In this document: in pieces, positions 48,363 through 59,365 of the stretch
Numbering within the stretch: position 1 is the first letter of the stretch
How the letters are laid out: each line of letters starts with the position of its first letter
NCBI GenBank assembly: GCA_013398175.1
Contig: VZRZ01000394.1
Coordinates: 559,309-623,308, forward strand
Source of the DNA: Climacteris rufus
Taxonomy: Eukaryota > Chordata > Aves > Passeriformes > Climacteridae
Direction of reading: 5' to 3'
DNA length: 64,000 bases
Translations under genes and position numbers: made by a program
The notes under the pieces: generated by a model
Seen by the model: only the letters and a program-made list of their open reading frames with translations
The model's database searches: none
Told to the model about the DNA's origin: nothing

Positions 48363-48386
48363 CAGCAGCAGCAACAGCAGCAGCAG
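48363..48386 (+). repeat. CAG/CAA trinucleotide repeat, 8 units
   Basis: CAG x3, CAA, CAG x4. In one plus-strand frame it reads eight glutamines, but the surrounding 87-codon frame has no coding features and I do not call a gene. The CAA interruption would tend to stabilise length. Confidence 0.93.
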
Positions 48387-48879
48387 CCCTTTCTTTTCAA
48401 GGAACTTCTGTAACCTCACAAGGTCTCTGAGGCTGGCATTACCCAAACAATACACCCTGGTAGCAAACATCCAGTCTGGAGGCAGGAAAGCTGCTGTCAT
48501 TGCAATGATTAGAAGCAGGGAACGGCTGCACTTCTTCCAAGCTGGTTCCTATCATGGCAAGTCCCAAAAAGAAAACAGTAACCCACATATTTAATTTTGA
48601 CACACACAAAGTCCAGCTTCCAGCAACCAGATGCCTCTGTGCCAAAATAACAACATGCTGATTCCTTTGTCTTGGTTCCTGATAACAAAGCAAGGAGGAA
48701 ACACCATGGCCTTGTGCTGGAGAATTACTGTTGACAACTCATTCCCACTCTCGTTAGCAGAGATTAAAGAACCAAAATACTTCACAGGGAACGTGGTGAT
48801 AGGACTGTGGGTGCCATCAAAATGTGTGAGCTGTTACATGAACATTTCTAGTAGCTTCAGAAAAGCTTAATGAATATTG

Positions 48880-49000
48880 TCTACCCCCAGAACTGCATTA
48901 ATTAGCACTAACGGGCTGGAGGAGATGTCGTGTCATGAAGTAATATTCACGCTTGCTCCATGATTTGCATCCATAAGAAGTGCAGTGCTTTACAGAAGTC
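48880..49000. promoter_or_regulatory. Candidate conserved element with octamer and homeodomain sites
   Basis: TTAATTAG at 48898-48905 is a strong homeodomain-type site and ATTTGCAT at 48963-48970 is an exact POU octamer, 65 bp apart in a compact AT/GC-balanced block with no repeat signature. POU and homeodomain families recognise these cores. Enhancer function is inferred. Confidence 0.3.
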
Positions 49001-51910
49001 AGTGTTGTTTCCCCCATATGGTACATCTGAAACCCATGGAAGGTGAGGAAAATCAAAGAATATTTAGGATTTGCTGAAGGTATCTAACTGCCTGCCTCCC
49101 TGTGGGAGGTTTTCAATGGCCTAACTCTCATTGATTTCACAACCCTTAACTCATAATATTTGAGTGGCAGCAAAAGATTAAAAAGTCGCAAAATTTAAAA
49201 AGCAACATGGGCCTAAGTAACTTGGGAGCTGAAATCCATTTCCAGAGATGATATAAGCTGTTAGGCACAGGAATCTCACTGTAAATCAATGCATCTGACT
49301 TATTCTAGCCATGACAAGGGTCAGTCAGACTTAGAAAATGAAATGTCAGGTTAGCCTATGGGCTAATTCACGTGGTGCCTCTGAAATTCATGGTATAAAA
49401 TGGTCTTACTGCTCATGAGCTCTGATGTAGTTTGGCTGGAGAAGAAGCAATGGCCTCGCATCTTTTCATCTGAGACAATCTGTATCCTCCACACACTGCA
49501 TATGCCTCAATGTTGGGAGGTAGAAAAGAGACTGGTGTGACCCACTTGGTCACCCAAGCCACCAGGCTGCCCTCACCCACTGCCATGGACCAGGGCAGGC
49601 CAAAGAGAGATGAAGGGTTGCATGTACCACTGCCAAACCTGTCCCCATCTCTTAATTTCCCCCCTGTAGCAGGTTGTGTTAAGCTGTGACCTTGTGACAA
49701 TTCATGCTGAGGACTTTGGAAACCAGGTGGAAACCACAAGGATCTCATTCAAAAAGGTAAAATGCAATTACTCAGGAGCAGGACCTGACTCATAACTGGG
49801 TCTGGAACTACAAACCATAGGAGAAAGGGCATACACAACACTGACTGTGATGGCACAGTGCATTTCCGACCGGGAAGATCTCCAGGTTTACTGGGTGAAC
49901 CACGAGATGTTTGTAGTTAAGCCTTCCACAGAAACACTTCCCTTCTGAGATGAACTGTGGGTGTTATTCCCATGCCATGCTTTCATTAATTTCCAGGACA
50001 ATCCCTTAAGTAATTGGGACACAAAAGGCGGGGGGAAAGGGAGAAGCAGGACTTTGGCTTTGGACAAAATAAGCCTCCAGGGCATCTGATTAATTTTCAC
50101 ACAGACTCTACTTAAAGGATCTCAGAGAGCTGAAGAGGGAAGTAAGCAGACCTCGACGTTCCCAAAGAGCTGGTGCAATAAATCCTCCCTTCATTAGGCA
50201 AGGAAAGTGCCTGCTGGCAGGATTATTATGCAGGGAAGCAAAGCTCGGTCCTCACGAGGCAGCTGAAACGGATGGTGGGGACAAGCCAACTCCAGCTGGT
50301 TGGTGCTATGACCCTGGGCTGGCAAATCCTGCCTGCTGCCTCCAGCTCCAGCCTGGGGCTAGTGTGGAAAGGGACAGGAGTCACGTGTAAGTCGCCTGTG
50401 TCCCAGTTAGCTGCGGGTAATCCCAGCATCCAAGAGGCCAAATAAAGCAAACAGCTCAAGTGTGCATAAGGGGCCAAAGACGAGCCGGGTGTGCCACCAG
50501 CCCTCCGGGGGGGGACTCAGTGGAGTGATGCTGGTGAAAGGGGCCATTCCTGCAGTTCCCTCCCCTTTGCACCCACCTGGGTCTTGGACCAAGGGGAAGA
50601 AAGAAGGAAATCTTCCTGATGGAACACGCTCTGACCCATCCCTGTCCCTGCTGGAGGAATAGGAGGGATGAGGGGTTGCCCTCTTTGATGGAGGTGAAGT
50701 CCTCACAAATCCATTATCCCATGGGGCAGAGGGGACACATGGGACTCTACTGCCCTTTTCTTCAGAGCTGAACAAAGCTCTGCCTCAGGAACTTCTTCCT
50801 ATTCCCAGAATATTGCCATTTTTTCCTGAAATGGCCTGAAAGCAAACCAATGCAGGAAGGAGCAGCCATGGCAAGGCGCCCTTCCATCCATAAAAAGGGA
50901 TGGGTGGTGATGGTTGATGGAGAGGCCTTTCTGGAAGAGTTGCTCCAGAAGATGCTCATGTTGCTGGCAAAGGGCACTGTTTGGCAGGGGGAGACCTGGG
51001 GAGGTGCTCTCAGACCACCAGCATGACTACAGTGCAGGCAGAAGCAAAATGCAACTGATAAAATGAAACCTCATTCATCCAAAGGCAAGTGAACAACCTC
51101 ATCCACGCAAGGGAACTGCTGAGAAAATGGCAAGAGAGTGAATGGCAAAAACCTGAGAATAAGGCTAAAAAAAGGCTAAATTATTCTCCCCCACGCCTTC
51201 CTCAGATGTTGCAGTTGACTGGTGCTGGTGGAAGTCAGCCAGAAGCCTTCTCTGCCAAAAGGACAGGTAATTGTGAAGGACATCAAATGAATCAGTTGAG
51301 AGAGCCAAGCCCAAAAATGTGCCTCCTGTTAGGCAAAATCTACTTGTACTTCTTGCACTGAGCCACACAATTAAGTAATTTCTTTTTACAGAGGACTAAA
51401 ACAAACTAATTCTCATTTGTTTGTTTTTATAGCCTTTGTACTTTGCATTATTTGAGATTTGAAGAATACTTTTGTAGTTTTACACTGCCTTCTACTGAGG
51501 ATTCCAAAACTTACACTGGCTGGAAAAGCTTACTATTTCACATTTTGCAGAAAATCCTGAGAACACTTCAAAATGGCATGGAAATAATTATTAAAAGCTT
51601 TTTCTAAATAAATGTAACAGAAATCAAAACCACTTCAATGTTTCAATAAAAGGGTTCAGGAGATATTAAAGTGACATAGTAAAATGACAATTTTAGCAAT
51701 TGAAATAAAAAGTACTGTAAGCTTTCTTTCCAATTTCTGCCTTTTGGGTGATACTTTTTTTATTTCTTCAAGTGTTTTCCTCTACTCCATTGCTTGCACA
51801 CCAACCAAAATCAGGGAAAGCTCCTGTAGGTGTTAGTAGGGGGTAGCCTAATTTCAGATGCAGGTGTGGCTTTTAAAGTAACCTTTTCTTCTTATTGAAA
51901 GTTTTCACTA
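49001..51910. other. Single-copy DNA, nothing recognised
   Basis: Short frames without domains, and no repeat family recognised. A G8 run lies at 50507-50514. The segment 51400-51780 is AT-rich. Confidence 0.5.
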
Positions 51911-52077
51911 TCTCTGTGAGGCAAGATCATTACCTAAGTTGAACAGATGGGAAAATGGAGTCATGGAGAGATCAATTTACCTGGGTAGGATCCTGTACCA
52001 AATTGGGCAGAGAGAGAGAGATAGAGACAGACGTAGGAATAAATCACAGCCTTCTGACACCAAAGCCTTTGTGCTGG
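51911..52077 (-). mobile_element. Probable MIR-type SINE relic
   Basis: Read on the plus strand, the segment follows the reverse-complement MIR core: CTCTGTGAGGCAAG near 51912, GAACAGATGGGAAAATGGAG near 51941, CATGGAGAGATCAATTTACC near 51962, GGGCAGAG near 52005, and CCTTCTGACACCAAAGCCTT near 52050. The order and spacing fit the ancient tRNA-derived MIR family found across amniotes. It is heavily diverged. An AG-rich run (52009-52021) interrupts it. Confidence 0.6.
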
Positions 52078-52089
52078 CTCGAGACCCCT

Positions 52090-52340
52090 CTTCTCCCCCC
52101 AGCTAATGAATCAGTGATTAACAAAGGCTGCTCCATTTCTGACAGTTTAATCGGTGATTTCTACTTTACACTTTGGTTCACTTTAGCTTTTTTTAATCTT
52201 TATGAGGCAATCCTCGGAAAGAGAGGAAGTGAACAGAAAATAAATCTTGGAGCAAGTAAGCCCTCATGTCATAAAAGTGCAATGAACAGATCTTGTATGT
52301 CAGAAAATATTTATCTGACCAGTAATGTTTGCATTTAGAC
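52090..52340. promoter_or_regulatory. Candidate conserved non-coding element
   Basis: Abuts the MIR relic. Contains TAATGAATCAGTGATTAACA near 52104 and further homeodomain/AP-1-like cores, AT-rich and without a repeat signature. A stop-free plus frame spans it (51955-52338) but starts inside the MIR relic and lacks any domain. Confidence 0.22.
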
Positions 52341-52344
52341 CCAG

Positions 52345-55300
52345 TCCATAACAAACACCCAAATTACATTTGATATGAAAACATTTTAAATGGGCTCATC
52401 TCTTCTAAATAAACATAGCACTAGTCATACTGGTGCTCTGCTAGAGCAAAAGCTCAGTGTTACTTGATTTATTGTTTAACTTGAGTCTAATTGCTGCCTA
52501 GCTGCTGTCTTTGGGAGCACGGGCTTCTATTGCTCGTCTGAACGCAATTTCCTTTTCATTACTGAGGCACACCAGGAACAAACCCCAGCCCTCCTGATAC
52601 CCTGTCCAGGGTGGCCACCACAAGACTATTAACCCTCAGCTGAGGAGACTGAAGTGTGATTAGTTCTCCCCACAAAGGCTGCTCATTTCCTCTCCAGACA
52701 CAGTGGTGGCCTGGTTTCTGAGCACCCCAGGGTCTGCACAGTTTGCTCCAACCTATGTCCTTGTGATGTCTTAGTGTTTGCAGGAGCCACACAGGCCCAG
52801 AGCTGCTAAAGATCAGCCCTGAGAAGAGCAGGAGAGCCTGGAAGTGACCCCTTGATGGGACTCAGCAGTGCTTGCTGGCTGCTGTTTGGGATGGGAGAGC
52901 CTTGGGTGTTGATGCATCTCTGAGGACTCTTTATGTCTTTCATCTAGTGACTGTAAGAGGCCTTGCAGACACATCTGAGGCTGTAGGATGAGTGTCATAG
53001 ATATTTCTCCCCAAAAATAAGAGATGAGAAACTCAAAGTCATACATCCTGGGGGAGGGCTCAAACCACAGAGTCCCTGCATTAAAAGGATGAACATTTTC
53101 CCCTGTAGTTGCGGCTTCAAAAATGCTCCCCTCACTCCATTCCCTGTTCCATTTTTGCAGGAAAGGATGGATCAGCATGCTGATTCATAAAAAGTCATCA
53201 CCATATACATCTAATCCCCACTGTGAGAACATCTCTAACCTGGCTGACACTACCTCAGAGCTGGATTTGCAGATAAGATGTGGCACTTGAACGGTAGCAC
53301 CTTTCCCCCCGACCGCTTGACTGCTGGGAGTGGGAAACAGGAGATACTTTGTCTCTGAAGACTGATGAGTGCTGAACTGCTCAACTACCAAAAATCCAGT
53401 ACTTGTTGGCTATTGTAATGGGAGTTTCAGCAGCTCTGTAGTGTCATTGCAGTCCTTGGGCTACAGAAAACCAGGTACCTAATTTTCAGGTAGGAAAGGT
53501 TGTGATTATGGTTGAATCTGTTCTGTCCCACCTATTTCTCAGTGACATTTCATCTTGTATTATTCCTCTATCTTCACCTATAACCTGGGTTTGATCATAA
53601 CACACTTATCTCTATCCTAAGAGGAGTGTGAAGTGTAGCTCATTAAACCCTGAGGGGTGAATATAGATTTCAGACATAACACACAAGTCAACTCTTGTTG
53701 AAGTGATACCTTTGCAATAACTCTTTGGGCTTGTTTCATTTAAAAAATGGCAAGAAATTACATTCAGATTAACTTTAGCAGCATATGCCACTGGTCAGAT
53801 AGCATACATGGCAATTAAGCTATAAAAAAAACTGACTAATATTTGGGGTTTGACTTTTCAGAAACACTGTGATGGTGACTGCACTCTTTGTTTATAAGAT
53901 TCTGAGTATGTTGAAAACATTTTCATATTAAGTGTGTTGGAAGTGTTGTTATTAAAGCAATTGAACAGGCTTAAACAGAGTCATGGTTGCTGAAATACAT
54001 ACTTTCAGGCAAAACAAGAATTGCTGCAGCAGTTCTCATGGAAGGCTGCATAGGAGAAGGAGAGGAAATAAAACCCAAATGCCCCATAGTCCCTGATATT
54101 GGCAATATCACTGCTTAATTGCAACCAAATGCAACTAAACTGCACCTCCAAAATTGTGACGAACACCTGCATTGGGAGTGATCTGCATTCATACATTATC
54201 CTTTGCCCATTCAAGTTGTAACAAGGGAAACTAATGATAAAAGGCTGTCCTGTGCCTTGTCTGTGAATTGCTCAGGAGCCACCACCATGGATGGTGGCAG
54301 AGTGTGCTGCTCTTTGGGGACCATGGCTTGGATGTCCCCATCAGATGGGCACGTGCCTGGAGCAGGGTCACACATCCCCAGTGGGTTTGGGCCATCTCAG
54401 AGGGGCAGTGATGCAATTTCCCCACTGTAGCTCAGGCTCCTCATTTACAGCAATACTAATTTTCCTGTCCCCTGGCTCGCAGGCAGACATTTGTGCCCCT
54501 CCTCCTCATCCAGAGAGACATCTGCCTTTCTGCAGTGACAGTGACCTTATGATCTGAGAGTGCAGGGTTGCCAAATCTCAAGATAGATGACATTTTTCTG
54601 AAAACCTGCTCTTCTGGGCTGAATCCAGAAGGTGAAGGAGAATAGAGCCCAACTCTATGAATTTTATTAATTCCATTATTTTAAAGCAGTCTTAGTAATT
54701 TGTGAACCTTAGTAATTTTGAAAATGGAGTGTGCTTTGCTTGTTAGAGTCAAGGGAATAGTCTGATATATTAGTATAAACTTTTTCCTGTATGGTGATAT
54801 GCATTTGCATATGGAAGACTCTGTCCTAGTTCATTCTATAATGACAATAACCAGTTTTCATATAATTTCTCTGGTCATTGTTTCTTGAAGGGACTACTGT
54901 ACTTGGAGGGTTCCAAAAACTTGTCTGGCACCTTCATGTGAATGGAAGACTGAAATAAATGGGAAATAAATGAGAGAAACATGAACAAAGCCAATAGTTA
55001 AAGTGTCACAGCAGCAACTTCTTTGCAGGAGGAAAAACCTTAATTAAATTCTCTTTCTCCATAACTTGCTTGGAAACACAGACTGAAAAGCTGACCTGGG
55101 TGGTCTCGTTTCAAAGGAGTTAAAGGAAAGATGTTTTCTTTGTGCAGAGAGGCCTGGGGAAATAGGCACAAGTTTTTCCTGTCCCAAGTGGGAGAAAAGA
55201 GTCAAGTGTGGGAACGAGTGCTGGGAAGCAGAGAGGTGGGCAGAAAATGGGAAAAACACTGCCTGTAAAACTGATCGTGGAAATCAGCCCTGCTGGCACC

Positions 55301-56770
55301 AATCAGGAGGGCAAGTTGTTAGTGAGGGCTGGCAGTGAGATTTGTGTTGCTGATGACTCAACACAATGACTGTGTCCCAGTGCCTGGGATGGGACAGGTC
55401 TTCTGCCAGGCAGGGCTGTGCAGCATCACCCCAAGTTAATTGAACTAGTAAAACACAGTCATTAACTAAATGCTACCACCATAATCATTCTGAAAAATAA
55501 TTGAGGATGGCAAGGCTCTCAACACTTCCCAGTGCTCTGTACACAGGTCTTCCCCTGCTTTGTAGTCACTGTTTTCTCCTTTTACCTTTTTATGGCTATT
55601 ATTACTGGAATTATTGCTGTGCAAACAGGGTGCCTGTCTATGTGAAACACTGAAGTTACAGTTTCACTCCTAGATGGCAGTGTAAATTATTATGTGGGCT
55701 ACCCTATAGTCTTTGGTCACGTTCCACAGCAAGGTAATTGATTCCCAAGTCACTAAAGCTAACTAACATGACTGAAAATCTAATGCATGAGCAGTGTTTG
55801 CTATTAAAAAATCAACATCTACAATAGTTATTACACTGCAATTACTGCAAAAATGCTGATTTGCTCTAGACTTGGAGCAGGGAGTAATTGTAGTCTCTCT
55901 TGAGACCTAGAGTGTGATAACTGGTGGTGAATGGTGGGGTTTTCCAGTGGTGATCACACAGGTTGTCTCTGTGGTTATTCCCAGAGCCCTCAGAGCATCT
56001 CTGTTCCTGCAGCTGCCAGTGCTGGGTTTGGTACTTCCACCTGCATGTGGCCAAAATAAATAAACTCTCTAGGAAAAGCACACAGACAGGTTTTGAGCTG
56101 GTGCAGACCTACAGTCAAGTCTGAGGATTGTGCCAATACAGAGAAATCTGCTGCCTTCTGCTGCCACTTCCTAAGTCAAGTGAGAATTCTCCTGACCTCT
56201 GGATTCAGGCTCCTGGGCTATGGCCTACCTAGAAATATCAAGTTTTTTCAAGTCATGTCACTAGGTTTGGAGGTCAGGATGTGGCATGTTTGCTGTCCTA
56301 GTGGCTTTCCATGCCACTGTGTCCATGGGAGTGAGACCGACATTACAAGGCTCCCCCAAAGAAAAAGGATGTCAGTAATTTCACCTACAATACAGCCAAC
56401 GCCCACACCTGGAGCGTGGAGACCCCACAACAGGCCATTCTTTCCTGTCAGGCAAGGAGAGCACAACCCTCGAGAGGAGTTAATTTCCATAGCAGCTTAC
56501 CAAATAATTTATGTAGGGCTGTGCAAAATATCTGGAGGGAAATCTGGAAGTCTTCCCTTTTCATGGCTTTCACTAGAAGTTCTTTTTCCTGCTGATTTCC
56601 CCTTGCGGAGAAGCAAGCAAGCCCAAGAAAATAAACAAGGCAATCCATAGGAAATACCCCATTTCCCTCTCATCATTTTATTCCCTCAAAACAAAATCCT
56701 TGAACTGCTGGATGGCTGCAAATGGCTTGCTGCTCGTGACAAACAGAATCATGAAGCTGCCCCCTGCTTC
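52345..56770. other. Single-copy DNA, no confirmed gene
   Basis: No interspersed repeat or RNA gene recognised. The longest frame (56093-56650 plus) has no recognisable domain. A near-palindrome (CCACCATGGATGGTGG) occurs near 54286. Confidence 0.5.
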
Positions 56771-56774
56771 GATG

Positions 56775-56806
56775 CTTCACTAGTTTTTTTTTCAAAACTA
56801 GTGAAG
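56775..56806. repeat. Perfect 13-bp inverted repeat (hairpin)
   Basis: CTTCACTAGTTTT (56775-56787) and AAAACTAGTGAAG (56794-56806) are exact reverse complements around a 6-nt loop TTTTTC. It is too short for a microRNA precursor of normal length. It could be a fold-back element relic or a cruciform-prone site. Confidence 0.85.
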
Positions 56807-56910
56807 AAAACTGATTTCTGTACTACCAAGTGGCCAGGGGAAAAAAATAACACAAATGATGGTGCAGAACTGCAAATGTAATTTTTATACCCTCCCTGGC
56901 AGAAACAGCA

Positions 56911-56952
<42 letters not shown>
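56911..56952. repeat. (AAT)14 microsatellite
   Basis: Fourteen uninterrupted AAT units followed by ATTAATGC and further AT-rich sequence. A good polymorphism candidate. Confidence 0.97.
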
Positions 56953-56953
<1 letters not shown>

Positions 56954-57919
56954 TTAATGCTGTCAGTAGTAATGGTAGCATTATTAGAAATAGTAATAGC
57001 AATAACTTAGAAAAAAATATTCATTTGACCCTACAGTTGAATATTAACGAGTGCACAAGTTAAACACCAGCCTCCTCCTCACCACTAACACAACATGGGC
57101 AGAGTGCTGTGCTACTTTGGCTGGGGATGGAGAGGGACAAGGACATGGACACAGGCTCTGTGTGGGGTCCCTGCTGGCTGCCTGCATGGGGACACCTTCC
57201 CTCCTTGCAGCACCTGTGACAGCTTGCACAGACTGAAGTTAAAAGTAGGAAAGTGGTCTGGGGGAAAGAAAGAGAGGAAGAGAAGAAAAAAAAAAAACCA
57301 AAAGAAAGACAGATGATGTAAGGAATATTTTTTTAAATGAGCCTGTTTAGCATTGACTGTATTTATATTGCAGCTGAGCAAGTTGTTGTACTTGTGTGGC
57401 TGTTCATACATCATTGTGCTAACAAGGTAATGAGTAACTAGGTGCCTGTATTCTACAGGATGCTTTATTTCCACTGAACAACCCAAACCCTCTAATAATA
57501 AAGGTTTGAAACCCAAAACCAAACAGCTGGAATGCTTTGGGAATAGCAGTAAGAGAAGGAAAGTGAGCCCTGGATTCAGCCCTGTCCCCTTGGGAACTGT
57601 CTGGGGTTTTAAAAAGCTCCTTTGCTTCACTTTCCTGCGCCCACGGATCGACACTTTAGCATGTGTTCATTCTGCTCCCACTGGGTGAGCATGAGAGGAG
57701 CAGGAAAAGGCCCCTGCCTGACCTTCATCCTGGGAAACAAAAGAAAAAATATCTGCATTTACCCCTGATGTCCAAGGCAGTTGTCTGGGCCCACAGGGAG
57801 CACCAGGACCTGCCTTCTGACAGTGCTGTCCTGCAGTGCCAGCCAAAAATCCTCCCTAAACCAAGCCATTCACACAGAGCCAACAAGGGTCTGGCTGCTT
57901 ATGCAGGACTGAAATGTTA
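56953..57919. other. Single-copy DNA
   Basis: AT-rich close to the microsatellite, with a purine-rich tract (about 57258-57312, GAAA-type). No gene recognised. Confidence 0.5.
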
Positions 57920-58040
57920 AATACCTCCAGCACGCTCATTTATTTATGACTTCTTCAGCCTACAGTAACTACAAGCAATAATTGGATTGTGCTCAGCATA
58001 GCTAGATTGATTTGCTACTTAATAATAAAACCAGGTCCTC
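57920..58040. promoter_or_regulatory. Candidate conserved non-coding element
   Basis: An AT-rich block with CATTTATTTATGAC near 57938, GCAATAATTGGATT near 57975 and TAGATTGATTTGC near 58002 (HOX/PBX-like cores). No repeat or coding pattern. The call is by motif density only. Confidence 0.2.
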
Positions 58041-59009
58041 TGTTGATAATGGCATCCCTAGAAACAAGGAGGTCGGGTGAAAAATGCATTCAAGGCGCAA
58101 TGCTAATGCTGAAAACTCACGTGGCTCTGGGTGCAGAGCAGGATCTTTGCCAGATGCAAATGTTGTACTGGTGACTGATAAAACACGCACTTTGTGGCCT
58201 CCTGTGCCTTCTATGGAATATTTACCAACTTTGGCAGGGCTGTTATTTAGTGTTTTGACAGAGGAGAGCAGACACAGCGTATTTTTCCACAGTTCTCTGA
58301 AGGTTGTGGCTAACCCCCTGTGCAATCTGCAGTGGCCTCTGGTTGCCTCTGAGGGAAAAGTGGCATTTAGACTGAATTACAGAGCAGCACCGGGGAGGTG
58401 GCTTGCCCAAACCCGTCTTCATCTGAGACAAAGCCTAAAGTTGCATAAACATGACAAGGCCAGCCCCTGCTGTGCAGCCCTGTGTGGAAGGGTATCCATG
58501 CAGATGGGGCTGTTTCTCCAGTGCTGCTCCTTGTGCCTCACTGGCAGCTTGCGAGATGGAATGGGAGCAGGTGTCTTGTGCCTTGCAGCTCCCTTCTTCA
58601 ACCAGGTACCCTGGCTTTACTGGCAGCAGCTTAAGGATCAGAATGACCATAATTATGGTGTTTAAGGAAGCCAGCCCACTATGGAGGCATAAACATAATT
58701 CAGCTTTCCCTGTGCTTTGCCTTTTTTGAGCAACCATGATGTTCTGTCCTGAGCTTGTAGCTGTGGGAAGCACGGGGTACCCAAAGCCACCTGAGGCTTC
58801 CTGGAGGGATGATACCTCCGAGGTTGGATACAAAAAGAATCACCGTAAAAGTGCTTTTGCTGCTGCTTTGCATCCAGAACCAGGCAGGAGAAGCTGGTCC
58901 TGCATTTTGGGTGTTATGTGGGCACAGAAGATGCTTGTGAAAGCTTGTGCACATTTCTCCCCATGCTACAGCACCCAGACCTTTTGCTGGACCCTATTGT
59001 GATTACAAA
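58041..59009. other. Single-copy DNA, long open frames without homology
   Basis: A plus-strand frame of 193 codons (58084-58665) overlaps long minus frames. None has a domain, signal peptide or splice context that I can support. Confidence 0.45.
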
Positions 59010-59365
59010 GTCACAGACTCAGTGAGGTTGGAAAAGACCTCTGAGATGATCAAGCCCAACCTGTGACCAAACACAGCCTTGTCACCCAGAACTGGTGAGT
59101 GCCACGTCCAAGCTATCCTTAAACACATCCAGGGACGGTGACTCCACACCTTGCTGGGCAGCTCCTGCCAATGTCTAATCACCCTTTATGTAGAGAAATT
59201 CCTCCCAATATCCAACCTGAACCTCCTGGTACAGCCTGAGACCACATCGTCTTCTCCTGTCACTTGTTGCCTGGGAGAAGAGTCCGACCCCATCTAGCTA
59301 CAACCTCCTTTCAAGTAGTTATAGAGAGTGATAAGATCACCCCTGAGCCTCCTTTTCTTTAGGAT
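59010..59365 (-). mobile_element. CR1 retrotransposon, 3' part
   Basis: The left edge GTCACAGACTCAGTGAGGTT is a CR1 3' end on the minus strand. Body matches include CATCCAGGGACGGTGACTCC near 59128, CCAATGTCTAATCACCCTTT near 59168, AATTCCTCCCAATATCCAAC near 59198 and CCTGAGCCTCCTTTTCTTTA near 59342. It is more complete than the 34.6 kb copy and reaches further into the element. The 5' end is truncated. Confidence 0.93.

Noticed and set aside
48150..48413. Polyglutamine-containing small protein
   Set aside because: The eight glutamines come from a CAG/CAA microsatellite. The rest of the 87-codon frame has no coding character.
56093..56650. 185-codon plus-strand open frame
   Set aside because: No recognisable family, and composition like the surrounding non-coding DNA.
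58084..58665. 193-codon plus-strand open frame
   Set aside because: No domain, no coherent splice context, and overlapping frames of similar length on the other strand.
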